Shown here: positions 1-12,083 of the stretch, one piece after another
Layout of the letters: each line of letters opens with the position of its first letter
How positions within the stretch are numbered: the stretch's first letter is position 1
Assembly: GCA_951217055.1 (NCBI GenBank)
Contig: OX578285.1
Location: forward strand, 58,191,102-58,255,101
From: Gerris lacustris
Taxonomy: Eukaryota > Arthropoda > Insecta > Hemiptera > Gerridae
Direction of reading: 5' to 3'
DNA length: 64,000 nt
Made by a program: the position numbers and the translations under genes
The notes under the pieces: model-generated
Database searches by the model: none
Told to the model about the DNA's origin: nothing
Seen by the model: the letters and a program-made list of their open reading frames with translations, nothing else

Positions 1-551
1 TTCAATTATTATAATATGTATCTCGTTGCTACAAAAAAACTACTGCATGTATCAAATTGAAATTTTGCATGCCTGTTTCAATTGTGCATTAGATAGTGTA
101 TATGAAGTTTTATTAAATCGTTACGTTAGAACGTAAGATATCGGTAAAATGGTTGTTTTCTCTATGCTAAACGTTTAGGTCCGCTTTAATAGTTTTAGCG
201 ATCTTTATTAATTCATAGCGGTGTCGCTGTTGGTTTTACTAAAAAATGTTATTTGAAAAAATGTTCGTCTCATCGAATAGATCATGATAGTATCTTTTCC
301 CGTCCTGAAATTCCAATTTAATTTTTGAACCTCTCGTTTACGCGAGCGTTGCGTGCGAACTCTTGGACGAATCACGCTGTCCAACGAACTTAGCCTGAGT
401 ATTAGTAAGAGAATCATGTATACCAAATTTCAACTAAATCGGTCAACTTTTACTCAAGTTATCGTCACACGCGTAAACGTTACTGACAGACAGACAGACA
501 GACAAGATGCATAGTTTGTTGAATGTAAGAAGCTCACTTACGCTCGCTTCA
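1..551 (+). repeat. Partial copy of the fold-back repeat family (right-arm orientation)
   Basis: This block matches the right arm of the fold-back element at 3001-4813 almost base for base, including the segment ACGTAAGATATCGGTAAAA, the short (GACA)n run near 495 and the end ACGCTCGCTTCAATT. It is cut by the window edge, so its left end is unknown. The apparent small ORF inside it is shared by the other copies because the DNA is repeated. It is not evidence for a gene. Confidence 0.85.
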
Positions 552-1566
552 ATTATTTAATTTTATATTACATTATGTCTCTATTTTTATTATACAAAAT
601 ATAGATCAACATTATTACTCAGAAATAAATGAGAAGGTTCCACTTTATTTCACGAACAAATTCATTTATTTATAATCAATAATAAATCATTTACTCAATG
701 ACATTATATAAAAACAGTTAATAACTAATTATGTTAATTTTGTGCATGTTATGTATCATCAAGTGTTATGTTTTGATAATTATAAATGAATTATGCGACT
801 AATTATAATTGAACTGCTATCTATTTTTTTTAATGATTTTCTGATTCTTATCATAGCGCCCAATATAAAATAAATAAAAAAATCTTCGAAATTACCTCTC
901 TTAAATCCTTATTGTGTCACATTAACATTGTTTAATTTCACAGAACCTTTGCATTTAGTCAAGATGTGAGATAAGTAATTGCGATATTTCTCTAGACCAA
1001 GTCACTTCATAATCTTAAAATCTCGTGAGATATATTGCATAGAAATATAACTCTCACGACTGCTTATTTTTTCTTATATTTTGTTACATGCATTTAAAAA
1101 CAAAAAAATATTTGAATGATAAATGTTGTAATACGATATAACTAAAAATATAAAATCTGAAATGAAAAGGGTATATTATTACTCAATGTTTCATAATTTT
1201 TAACTACTTTATGAAAAACTTACACGAATACATAAATGCATTATAATGATGAATAATAATATATTGTAAAAATAATAAAAACACAATTTTAAAAAAGCAT
1301 GCACTAAAAAGGAAAATAGAAATGTGAACAGTCACATTTCTACGAACGCAGTATATGCGGATGTCACTAAAAGCATGACGTGCTGTCAAGAAATGATAAA
1401 CTGTTGATAGCGTCCCACACTTTTATCTTTAGTGACATACACATAATATACTGCGATCGGTCAAAGTAATGTTGCTGTTTAAAGAAATTAATATTATAAT
1501 TTTTATGGTTTATAAAAGCTTGTTTCTATATTTATTTTAAAATATAATATTGTTTTCTACTTTTAA
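552..1566. other. AT-rich intergenic DNA, no gene seen
   Basis: No exon-like reading frame with splice borders is visible. Around 1328-1460 there is an imperfect inverted pair built on a GTATATGCGGATGTCACT-like segment, probably a short decayed MITE. Confidence 0.5.
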
Positions 1567-1729
1567 AGGCCCCCATACGCGGTCAAAATGTTTGCGCAAA
1601 CATTTTGGCCATGTTTGGGCTGTTGGATGTTTGCGCAAACATGATGTTTGACTTGTATGGCCTAAATTTGCCCAACATCAGGTTTGCGCAAACATTTTGC
1701 GCAAAATGTTTGATCGTGAATGGGGGCCG
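1567..1729. mobile_element. MITE of the AGGCCCCCATAC family, copy 1
   Basis: The block has inverted ends (AGGCCCCCATAC...; ...TGAATGGGGGCC) and an interior rich in the palindrome TTTGCGCAAA. It matches the copies at 4886-5012 and 17186-17296. The right end is mutated, so its target duplication cannot be read, but the better copies show TTA. The TTA target and TIR-only structure suggest a non-autonomous PIF/Harbinger-type element (inference). Confidence 0.75.
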
Positions 1730-2106
1730 CTAGTCTTCGACAAACTAAATCTTGAAATCTATCTTTTAACCTTACTTAGCTGTCATTAGTGGTCGTTTGT
1801 TGAGTTCCTAAAATTATTATTGCTTCCCTGCTTACAGAAAGTGACAGGCAGTATGTGATCCGCTCTAAAGAACGAATATTTTTCTATGTCTCCGATTTCA
1901 ATAATTCCAAGACTAATATCCGTTTCCGTTATCAAAGAACATTTTTGGTTCCATGTCTGTCTGTCGGTTTGTCGGCCTGTGCTCAATTTTTGCGAACCAA
2001 CATATCTTAAAAACTACTCATCTGATTTTATTGAAATTTGTATGGTTGGTCATAATTAGCCCATTGTTGGTCCCATATAAGTTTCAACACTCGGCGCCTA
2101 TTTTTT
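1730..2106. other. Degraded repeat DNA with a TCTGTCTGTCGG stretch
   Basis: This stretch contains the phrase ATTTTATTGAAATTTG followed by text found in other repeats here, next to a CTGTCTGTC-type simple run. No gene is seen. Confidence 0.4.
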
Positions 2107-2820
2107 AGGGTCCGTAGGCAAAACCAAGGACCCTTATATTTTCCTGCGTGTGTCTGTCCGTCAGTCCGGTCGCCTGCTCTCACGGCTACACCTTTCGTCC
2201 GATCACTTTAACTTGACCACTTTTAAATTAGGCATGTATGTGTCTTGTACCTACCCACATATTTTAAAAATATAGCCACTTAAAAAAAATATTTTTCAAA
2301 ACTATAAGGGTAAAAAAACTAAAGGGTTAACATTTTTTTATTTTTTTTTCGACACCCTATCATATGAAAGGGTACGTCGAGCTGATTACAAAAATATATA
2401 ATTCTTTGGTTATAACTTTGATAGGGCGAGCGTAGGCAAGTTTGAAGTGGGTGTGAAACGTGTCCCACCCTTCTATCTCGCTTATGTGAAGTGCAAAAAA
2501 TAACATTCTTCGACCAAAAGTAAGGATACTACTTTTTGGAAATTTCGAAAAAAATATTATTTTATTTTTAATTGACAAAATACGTTTTTTTTTATAACTA
2601 TGGTCTTTTCGATGTATTTATATGGTTGTAGTCCGGTTCAGTGGCAAAAAAATACTTTATCGGAAGTTTGTTTATGTCTTTTGAGAACATCAGACCCATA
2701 GGATAGTTCAAAGTAAGCTTATAGCATTTTAAAAAACACCATCAATAGGGTACTACTTAAACTATACGCAGGGTTGCCTACGGACCCTCGCTGTGTGCTG
2801 ACTAGCACACACTTGACCTG
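2107..2820 (+). mobile_element. Helentron-associated (HINE/DINE-like) repeat, copy A
   Basis: The element starts AGGGTCCGTAGGC. Near its other end it carries the inverted copy GCCTACGGACCCT, followed by a perfect hairpin GTGTGCT-GACT-AGCACAC and a short tail ACTTGACCTG. A GTCTGTCCGTC microsatellite core lies near the 5' end. Subterminal inverted repeats, an internal microsatellite and a 3' stem-loop are the known layout of Helentron-derived non-autonomous elements (DINE-1/HINE). It has no coding capacity. Full-length copy B is at 14470-15186 and a truncated copy at 7709-8062. Confidence 0.6.
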
Positions 2821-3000
2821 TTTTTTTCTTTTCCACATGCGCACAAGCATACATTTATTTACACTTTTATCATCAAAAGCACACTTATCTGATTTTTATG
2901 AAATTTGGATGGTTTGTTGAAAGTAGCCCCGCAGATGGAACCAGATTAATTTTAGCAGGCTGCGCTCCTTAAAATTTGCTAAATTGATACTGTAATTAAT
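2821..3000. other. Repeat junction
   Basis: This short stretch between two elements contains a piece of the generic 'ATCTGATTTTTATGAAATTTGG' type repeat text. It is directly abutted by the AT-rich insertion site ATTAAT of the next element. Confidence 0.35.
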
Positions 3001-4813
3001 TGAAGCGAGCGTAAGCGAGCTTCTTACATTCAACGAAATATGCATCTTGTCTGTCTGTCTGTCTGTCTGTCAGTAACGTTTACGCGTGTAACGATAACAT
3101 GAGTAAAAGTTGACCGATTTAATTGAAATTTGGTATACATGATCCTCTAACTAATACTCAGGCTAAGTTCGTTGGACAGCGTGATCCGTCCAAGAGTTCG
3201 CGCGCAATGCTCGCGTAAACTTGAACTTCAAATTTAAAATTGGAATTTCAGGACAGGAAACAATTCTATCATCATCTATTCGATGAGACGAACATTTTTT
3301 ATTAATAACATTTTTTAGTAAAACCAACAACGACACTGCTATGAATTAATAAAGATCGCTAAAACTATTAAAGCGGACCTAAACGTTTAAAATAGAGAAA
3401 ACAACCTTTTTACCGATATCTTACGTTCTAACGTAACGATTTTAATAAAACTTCATATACATCGTCTAAAGTGCAATTGAAACAAGTATGTAACAAACAA
3501 ATTTCAACTTGATACAAGCAGTAGTATTTGAGTAATGAAGTGATACATTTATAATAATAGTTTAAAAGCTACCACGGGTGGTTAAGATTCATAGTCGTAT
3601 TGTGTGTAGGTTTGTTTAGGAAGTAAAGCTTTGTACCGACTACCCCCACTCTACCTCACACTACCCTCTTCCACTTATCTTCAACTATGACATTCATCAT
3701 GATTAACAAATTTTAATATTCAGTATTTTATTGCAATACGCTCGCTTCAATGATAGAGCCACGCGATGCCTAGTATAAAAAATTACAGTTTAAAAAAAGG
3801 GGGGGGGAGGGGTGAAATTAAATAAAATTGGCAAGAATAGGTTTTAATTGTATAAAATCATTAAAGTATACAAAATAGACTCGAAAAAGCTATTTGTCAG
3901 ATTAATTGTAGAGTATTTTTCAGCTTTTTAGGTACTCGAGCAGTGGCTTACAACATTAGTCCTGAATGAAAGCTATTCAAATCTTGAAAATCAATCTCTT
4001 ATTGGTTAAAACAAAATATGATGTCAATTGTATATTATACATAAACTAGGCATCGCGTGGCTCTATCATTGAAGCGAGCGTATTGCAATGAAATACTGAA
4101 TATTGAAATTTATTAATCATGATGAATGTCATAGTTGAAGATAAGTGGAAGAGGGTGTAGGGAAGAGTGGGGGTACTCGGTACAAAGCTTTACTTCCTAA
4201 ACAAACCTATACACTATACGACTATAAAAATCTTCACCACCCGCGGTAGCTTTTAAACAATTATTATAAATGTATCTCGTCACTACGCAAAGAATTTTGC
4301 TTGTATCAAGTTGAAATTTTGCATACCTGTTTCAATTGTGCATTAGATGGTGTATAAGAAGTTTTATTAAAATCGTTTCGTTAGAACGTAAGATATCGGT
4401 AAAAAGGTTGTTTTCTCTATTATAAACGTTTAGGTCCGCTTTAATAGTTTTAGCGATCTTTATTAAGTCATAGCGGTGTCGCTGTTGGTTTTAGTAAAAA
4501 ATGTTATTTGAAAAAATGTTCGTCTCATCGAATAGATGATGATAGAATCTTTTCCCGTCCTGAAATTCCAATTTAATTTTTGTACCTCTCGTTTACGCGA
4601 GCGTTGCGCGCGAACTCTTGGACGGATCACGCTGTCCAACGAACTTAGCCTGAGTATTAGTAAGAGGAACATGTATACCAAATTTCAACTAAATCGGTCA
4701 ACTTTTACTCAAGTTATCGTCACACGCGTGAACGTTACTGACAGACAGACAGACAGACAGACAGACACGGAACATATTTCGTTGAATGTAGGAAGCTCGC
4801 TACGCTCGCTTCA
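3001..4813. mobile_element. Large fold-back element, about 0.75-kb inverted arms
   Basis: The left arm (3001-3780) and right arm (4040-4813) are long imperfect inverted copies ending TGAAGCGAGCGT / ACGCTCGCTTCA. Both flanks read ATTAAT (2995-3000 and 4814-4819), a possible target duplication. The arms contain a CTGTCTGTC simple run and the AACGTAAGATATCGG segment also seen at 1-551 and, diverged, at 6826-7535. The centre (3737-4083) is a second, smaller inverted-repeat unit. There is no transposase reading frame; short ORFs in the arms are shadows of the repeat. Confidence 0.8.
3737..4083. mobile_element. Inner TIR unit nested in the fold-back
   Basis: It is bounded by ACGCTCGCTTCAATGATAGA and its inverse at 4064-4083. 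The inside has a G run (3796-3806) and no coding sequence. It repeats the CGCTCGCTTCA end of the outer element, so the whole may have arisen by nested insertion or by duplication of one end. Confidence 0.65.
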
Positions 4814-4885
4814 ATTAATAGAGGTGGCCTTATAGGGTTAGGAGGATTAATTGGGTTTGCGTACTCTCTTTTCGCCTAAAACTTA

Positions 4886-5012
4886 AGGCGCACGATCAAA
4901 CATTTTGCGCAAACCTGATGTCGGGCAAATTTAGGCCATACACGTCAAACATGATGTTTGCGCAAACATCAAACAGCCCCATACACTATCAAACATTTTG
5001 ACCTGGGGGCCT
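4886..5012. mobile_element. MITE of the AGGCCCCCATAC family, copy 2 (inverted)
   Basis: TTA target duplications are present at 4883-4885 and 5013-5015. The ends are AGGCGCACGATCAAA and ...CCTGGGGGCCT, and the interior carries TTTGCGCAAACAT palindromes. It is in reverse orientation relative to copies 1 and 3. Confidence 0.8.
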
Positions 5013-5154
5013 TTAAACTCTAGCACATCTAGTGAGTTCAAACCCTTGAGAGGGGAGACATATTTTACACTGATGATCACAGTGAATAGATGAGTAAAGT
5101 GGATGCATTTATATCTAGATTTGTGAATTTTTAGAACAAATATTTTATTTTATC

Positions 5155-5890
5155 TGTCATTAAGCTTATGATGTAGTAGAGGTTACAGTTTTATTCCGAG
5201 GTTGTTGAAATTTTGCACACTTGACCTTCAAAACAAAAGTAAGGTCAGTGTTTACATGAGATTTCAATAGACTCAACTACTAAAGAATTAAGTTTCAACC
5301 GAGATTTTATAGTAAATGAATAAATACCATTTGTTGATCATTTATAATCACTTTAAAATATGTTTGAAATCTCATGTAGACAGTGACTAAATATGTTTTA
5401 AATCTCATGTAGACAGTGGCCCATCCTTTTGTTTTTAAGGTCAAGCAAGCAAAATTTTATTAATCTCGAAATGAAAACTGTAGATTTGTATTATGAACTC
5501 TTCTTTATTTGATTTTATGAAACTTCATTCTTGAGTAGTTGAGACTATCAATATCTCATGTAAACAGTGACCATCCTCTTCTTTTGAAGGTCAAGTGAGC
5601 AAAATTTTATTAACCTCGGAATAAAAACTGTAGATTTGTATTATGAACTCTTCTTTATTTGATTTTATGAAACTTCATTCTTGAGTAGTTGAGTCTATCG
5701 ATATCTCATGTAAACAGTGACCATCCTCTTCTTTTGAAGGTCAAGTGAGCAAAATTTTATTAACCTCGGAATAAAAACTGTAGATTTGTATTATGAACTC
5801 TTCTTTATTTGATTTTATGAAACTTCATTCTTGAGTAGTTGAGTCTATTGATATCTCATGTAAACAGTGACCATCCTCATCTTTTGAAGA
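5155..5890 (+). repeat. 150-bp tandem array with an inverted arm
   Basis: Units begin at about 5401, 5551, 5701 and 5851 (ATATCTCATGTAAACAGTGA each time), so the period is 150 bp. The first unit is the most diverged and the last is cut short. Part of the unit (ACCTTCAAAA..., ...ACATGAGATTTCAATAGACTC) occurs upside-down at about 5155-5290, so the array is one arm of a fold-back. It is probably internal tandem repeats of a transposable element. Confidence 0.8.
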
Positions 5891-6825
5891 TTATTATTAT
5901 TTGATTTATTTTATTATTTGATATAACCAAGCCTACAAAATGCACATTTTGTCGCACACAACTGCGTAAAAATTAATCGATTTTGTTCAGCCAGTATTGG
6001 GCCTCAAACAGACATGAAATAAATAAAGGCCCGATTCGGTTTTCGTTGTGCAAAAAATAAAAAGGCATATAAGAAATGTTCTATTCTTTCTGATATGACA
6101 AATATTGACATAATTTTAATTCTATACATTAAAATTATTATTATTATTTTATCATAATGTTAGATTTTGCAGTACTTCTTAAAAATAACAAAATTATCGA
6201 ACTTTCAAAAACTTTTTTAATTTATTCCGTTTTATATTGAAGTCCGAAGTTGTTATTACTTGTGCTAGAGTCAATGAAATCGTATATATCAAAGTGTTAT
6301 ATTTATTTTTATCAAAGTAGGCGTTGTGCCGTTACTTCGATATGTATACGTTTTTAAAGCGTTTAGTTTGAAAATAAAGGCTTGACTTCTACACAACGTG
6401 CTTTTACAGTGAAAGCGTTGGCCGATTATTAATTATCACGTGGGTATTAAGTCATCTCACGTGTTCACCAGATCACCGACCTTTCTAATAAGATTTCATT
6501 TTCTTTAACCATTCAACTTCAATGCCTGTAGATAATTCTAGAGCTCACTTCATTCTGTAAATTATATATATTTAGCATAATTCCTCATGTAAAAAATAAT
6601 ATATGAAAAAAATACGTGTGGTGTCGCGGTACACCCGGTAGGAACAAAGTTCCTTACATTTTTCATTAAATATAAACTATAAAATCACACTGCTAAGTTC
6701 ATATACGTTGCTAACTACTAATACATGGCGGAGTTAGAAAGCAGACAAAGTTAAAAGTAATTAACTGTTTGTACCTAGCGGAGATAAGGCAAAATTAAAA
6801 GAAAAACATTATTTGTATAATTAAA
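5891..6825. other. AT-rich DNA, no gene seen
   Basis: No convincing exon, RNA gene or element ends are visible. The stretch includes GTCGCGGTACACCCGG near 6620, of unknown origin. Confidence 0.4.
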
Positions 6826-7535
6826 GCAAGCGTCTTACAATAAATATGTATTGAATATTGAGAAAAAAGTTAATCATGAAGAGTTTATAGTTAAAGAGTA
6901 TGTTTGTAGTTGGTACGAAATAGTACTGTTTCTACCTACCCGGCCTACTTATTTAAAATATTATAAAATATATCTCTTCCCTACTCAAAAACGTTTGCTT
7001 GTATCAGGTTGAAGTTTTACATGCCTGTTTCAATTGTACTTTAGACGACGTTAGAACGTAAGGTATCGGTAAAAACGTTTTTTTTTTTTTTTAATTTAAA
7101 CGTTTAGGTCCGCTGTAATAAATTTAACCATCTTTATCACTTCATAGCAGCGTTGGTGTTCATTCACTTAAAAAAGTTGTTTGCCTCATTAAACGTGAGT
7201 ACTGTCAATGGACAGTTTCTCACATCATTAACAAGTCAATTTGAAACTTATGTCATCTTTATTGCTTATAACATGTATTTATGTAGTCGCAATATTCAAA
7301 TAAATTAAACAATAAAATATACGCCTCATTAAATAGATGAAGTTAGAATTTTTTCCCGTCCTAAAATTCCAATTTTAAATTTGAAGCTTATGTTTACACG
7401 CGCGTTGCGCGTGAACGCTTGGGTGGATAACATTGTCCAACGAACTCATCCTGGGCATTGGTAAAATGAACATGTGTACCAAATTTCAACTAACTCGGTC
7501 ATATTTTACTCAAGTTATTGTCATCGGTAGATTTC
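6826..7535 (+). repeat. Diverged copy of the fold-back family
   Basis: The text follows the family order: TTAAAGCAAGCGTCTTACA at the left, an ACGTAAGGTATCGGTAAAA segment near 7055, AAACGTTTAGGTCCGCT, and the CCGTCCTAAAATTCCAATTT segment near 7357. Many substitutions and a private insertion (7185-7320) separate it from the copies at 1-551 and 3001-4813, so it is an older insertion. Confidence 0.65.
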
Positions 7536-7708
7536 GTGACGCTTATTTTTGTGAAGGTGATTTTGTGACGGTCGTTTTTTTTTCGTATTCACTCCCGGGC
7601 TCCAGAACGTGCCATAAGAAACTTCGTTCCCAAAAAAAAACAAGAAACAAGTAAGCAATAAGTTCATGCTATGCAGTGTTTCGGTTATTAGGGAATTTGA
7701 ATTAACAC

Positions 7709-8062
7709 ACTATCTCGCTTATGTGAAGTGCAAAAAATCTGAAAAAATTCCTGAACATTCTTCGACCAAAAGTAAAGATACCACTTTTTGGAAATTTCGA
7801 AAAAAATATTATTTTATTTTTAATTGACAAAATACGTTCTTTTTTATAATTATGGTCTTTTCGATGTATTTATATGGTTTTAGTCCGGTTCAGTGGCAAA
7901 AAAAAAACTTTATCAGAGTGTGTTTTGAGAATATCAGACCCTTATAATTGTTCAAAGTAAGCTTTTTAGCATTTTAAAAAAACACTATACACTTTACAGT
8001 TAAACACTATATAGTGTGGCCTACGGACCCTCGCTGTGTGCTTACTAGCACTCACTTGACCT
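7709..8062 (+). mobile_element. Helentron-associated repeat, 5'-truncated copy C
   Basis: It matches the 3' half of copies A and B, from TATCTCGCTTATGTGAAGTG to the terminal GCCTACGGACCCT, tail hairpin region and ACTTGACCTG. Its left half is missing. Confidence 0.6.
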
Positions 8063-9574
8063 GTTTATTTTTATTATATCATCCCTAAAGATCAATGAAA
8101 GAACACAAATATCATATTAAATGGATTATCTGAAGATAAACAAAGACGAGAAACAAGTTAGCAATAAGTTCATGCAAAATAGTGTTTCGGTTATAAGAGA
8201 ATTTGCATAAACACACTTTCAATGGGTTCTCTACTTTTTTCTCTGATACCCTAATTATTCTTATTAGGATTCTTAGCTATAGTAATAGCATAATATGTTC
8301 AATATTTTATACTTGTTAAAATGGTATTTAATATTTTAAAATTTACCTTTTAACGTATATTATTTAGTTCTTAATATATCAATGTAGTCTACTTTCTCTT
8401 TGGAGAAATTTACTGTCATTTTTTTTTAAATTAAATATATATATATATATATATTTTTCTATTTATTTTAATGTTCTTTTCTTTATACGCAATGGTGACT
8501 ATTTAGTTAAATATTCAATTAAAGTTGTGATTCAAGAAACTCAATCACTATTTATTAGAGCGAGAAATGAAGCCTGGCTATACATACGAGTATGATAAGC
8601 GCTGGTTTTCTCCCGCTCTGCCGGATCTTTTTTCCTTTTGACAACTGCTATAGTAGTTTGTAACGCTATAAGAACATGATAATTAAAGAACCCACAGCCG
8701 GCCAGTCTAGTCTACAGACTCTTCCTTGATTGAGGTTGGCTTCCTTCCTAGATCGTTTTAAAGATTATCAATTATGGGTTAATAGGGCGTCGAAACGGGT
8801 TAATCATACTCACTGCTGGACATGCATCAGTGATAGAAATTAAGGTATCGCTACCATCAGTGTAGATGATTAAGAACGTTATTAAGACATTACAAATCTA
8901 TATTGTTGGCGTCTGTCTAAATTTCTTATATAAACTCTTATCAATAACCATATTTTTAAATATACATAGTGACGTACAACGGATTTAAAACAGTTGGGTC
9001 CTTGAATTGGATTGTGAATATTTTGTTTTATTTCGAATAGCTACTTTATCCAGCTAACCAATTTTGTAAACTAAAGTATAATAGGGTAAAATAATTGAGC
9101 TCTAAGACTAAATAATTATACTGCTATATTAAGAAGGGTTTTCATTAAAATTTTTCTTTACCTTTCATCTTCTAAACCTTTAGAACTTTTTCTTTTATAT
9201 TAAATTAATTATATAAAACTCCGAATTTCTACTCCTTTGAAATCAATGATTAAAAGAACTAGGTATATTTGAAAGTTTAAAAAATATGGAGAAAATCTTG
9301 ATTCAAAAAAAGGATATGTCAGTCTTTTAATTATACTGTTTTAATTAAGCTCATAACTAACCTTATGTAGTGCTTAGAATAATTTCATATTCATAGAAGA
9401 CACGAATAAATCGCTCACATTTGGTCATTAATTAAACCTTTTTTGTGCATTTCTTGTTGATCATATTGATTTGTTTTATAATGATAATTTATTTGTAGAA
9501 TTCTTATTAAAAAGTAGTCTGCGTATAAAAGTTTAAATTGAATAACTGATTAATATTTATGCACGTTATTTCAG
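8063..9574. other. Intron/intergenic DNA upstream of the terminal exon
   Basis: This is AT-rich and gene-free by eye. A GAGCGAGAAATG-like segment near 8560 and its partial inverse near 8620 hint at a small decayed MITE. The end (...GTTATTTCAG at 9565-9574) reads as the 3' splice site of the following exon. Confidence 0.5.
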
Positions 9575-11028
9575 ACGAAGAATGGGCGGCTGAGCAGTAT
9601 AGACAAGGCCAGAAGAACTGGTCATCAAACGACGTTTCACTACCTCGACCGAAAAGGTTGCCCAACGAAAATTTAGATTGGAAAGTTAGTCCTACCGGAG
9701 TTGCTAGGGTTGGAAGTTCGTTGTCAATCGATGGTCCAGTCCGTAGAAAGGATCATGAAGTCGAAGAACTTCAACTTCGTGCGTTCGGAGATTCTCGTGA
9801 AGAGGCTAATCAGAGGTGGCCAAGAAGTGCTCAAGAGCGGCAGAGAACGCCGTCACCCGCTAAAAGATCTTCTGCAAGTATAGGCCAGAGTCTTACTGCT
9901 CGTGAAAGGTTCCAGGACGCGAAGGAAAAATTTCTTTCCCTAGAACGCAACGAACAAGAACGTATGTTACAAATACGAAACGAGAGAAGAAAGGCCGAAA
10001 CTTCGCAGAATCCAGTAGTACCCGTTTTCCGACCGCATTTAATACGATCACATTCGCACTCTAAGACCGACGAAGAAGCCGACGAACGATTAAAACCGTC
10101 GTATTCCTCTCACGACGAACATGCGCACAAATACCTGGAAGAAATGCGTTACAACCAATCGTTGCATGCTCACAACACTCGAAACAGCCATTTTTCCGAC
10201 GGTCCCGATTTTAAAAGGTTGTCTTACTCGAGCGAAAGAGACAATTTAGACAACCGAAGTGACGATATCCCTCCCAACACCAGGATCCGTCATCAGTACG
10301 TGACGGAACAACATATGCACCCTTCTAAAAACCATCGTCACAGACGAGAAAAAGGGTTTGAATCCGAAAAACCTAGGTTTGAAAACGTCCACAGGAACAT
10401 GGTCCAGTTACCGTCGAGCGGAGATATGGGAGAAGACCCAGGGATGAGAGCAAGACGTCAACAACAACAACAACAACAACAGCAACAACAACAGCAGCAA
10501 CAACAACATCAACAACAGCAGCAACGTTACTATCAAGAAGAAGAAACCCCAATACCTTTACAGAGATACCGTAGTCCGGAGAGAATCAGAGCCGGCTCTA
10601 AACACAGGTCTCGACCTGGCCTGTACCCTTCAAGGAGTTCGGAAAATATTGACGACAGTAAGACCGCTAACAGCGGACATCTGGACAACCAGAATTACCA
10701 GAGGAAACAGGCCGACCTCCAAGCCGAAAAAAAGAGAAGATCCTTGTACGAATCCGTCCAGGATGAGAGAAAACGTAACTCTAACGAACTGGCCAAGGAA
10801 TTCATGAAGAGGTCTTTTCAGGATCAAAGGACCTCTTACAAAGATCTAAAAGAACAAGACCACTTCTCTCATTCCGAACGAGATCTGAACAGACAAGGAG
10901 AGGACATCTCCGCAAGGTATAGACATAGTTATGTGGAGCCGGTATCTAGGAGTCACGACCACGTTCAGAGAGCCTCTTCGGCCGTCTCGCCCCAAAGAGT
11001 CGGCATTGCTGCTATACACCCTTATTAA
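9575..11028 (+). CDS. Terminal exon of a polyQ, charged C-terminal tail; possibly Bazooka/Par-3 like
   Basis: An uninterrupted frame of about 484 codons ends in TAA. The ATG at 9559 lies inside a splice acceptor (GTTATTTCAG|AC), so the exon most likely starts at 9575 with two bases finishing a split codon, and the true start is upstream of what is visible. The product is very hydrophilic, with many Arg, Glu, Gln, Ser and His. A predicted helix-forming stretch (LTARERFQDAKEKFLSLE) lies near residue 112, a glutamine tract (10459-10526) near residues 300-325, several SPxR/RSS sites follow, and the end is VGIAAIHPY. There is no membrane segment and no enzyme motif. The overall style and end resemble my recollection of the insect Par-3/Bazooka tail, which in that family follows three PDZ domains and binds membranes and kinases. 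This is a memory-based guess, not an alignment. Base composition is clearly richer in G+C than the flanks, as expected for real coding DNA. Confidence 0.8.
10459..10526 (+). repeat. CAA/CAG polyglutamine tract
   Basis: A run of CAA and CAG codons with one CAT encodes an interrupted glutamine tract inside the terminal exon. The mixed codons make slippage less likely than a pure CAG run would. Confidence 0.95.
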
Positions 11029-11345
11029 CAAAACATAGCTCATTTTCACACATCTTTTTTTTAATCAGTAACGAAAAAGAGAATAGCTTACCTTCATTCT
11101 GGTTCAAATACATCGGTTTTGTAACTATTGTTACCTTTAAAAATAGTGATTTGGCCTTGAATCTAATTTAATAGTCTATCTAAGAGCATATTGGAATATA
11201 ATTATAAAATAAAAAAAATCTTAGCATACGAGTAGTCCTTAACGGGCAGATTATACTAAATCAGTTCTTGTTCGAGTTTTTCCTTTTTATATTATCTTTT
11301 CTTAATTTTATATTTGTCTATAAAATAAAGAAGAAAAATAAATGC
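11029..11345 (+). other. Probable 3' UTR with AATAAA signals
   Basis: This follows the stop codon of the terminal exon directly. AATAAA occurs at 11324-11329 and again at 11337-11342, so a transcript end near 11350-11370 is likely. Confidence 0.5.
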
Positions 11346-11996
11346 GTGGCTCTATTAATGGTTGTATTTAAATGGAATTATCTTAAAATAATATCCAGGG
11401 ATAACAAAAATAATAATTACATTTATTATTAACTTGATTATTTGTAATTAAGGACAACGAATGAACCTTCTGAAGACACATTTTTGTTTAGATTTACAAC
11501 GAACTACTAGCTAATACTTCATATTTTTACCTAAACTATTAGAAAAATAAGTTGTATTTATATCTGCCCCATAATATTAAATCTGAAACTAGAAAATATT
11601 TCTTAAACTCATTACTATCTGTATTATTTTTTTTTTTTATTGAACTGCTATTAAATTGAATAAATAAATTTATTTTAACGCTGAAAATACAACAATATAA
11701 AGAACACCTGAGTTTAAATGAGAATCAAATTTACTTTTTTTGTATAGCTTTTTGTACAGAGATATTATTAACGAAAGGAAATTATTTATTTAAAAAAAAT
11801 GAATTTAAAAAAATAAAACAATAAAATTGTATATAAATGTATGTAAATTTTTCTTTTTATTAAATATTTTATTGTGTGAAAATAACGAAAACAAATTTTT
11901 GAAATGATAAATATAATAAATTATACCAAATTTATAAGCAAACAATATTATCTTTGTAAAAGATTATTTATATAAAATAAAAAATATATAAACATT

Positions 11997-12083
<87 letters not shown>

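Noticed and set aside
4536..4835. 99-codon ORF ending in (TDRQ)n
   Set aside because: It lies wholly in the fold-back repeat and its end is translation of the (GACA)n run; matching ORFs appear in every copy.
5401..5890. CRISPR array
   Set aside because: Units are contiguous 150-bp tandem repeats without repeat-spacer alternation, in animal DNA.
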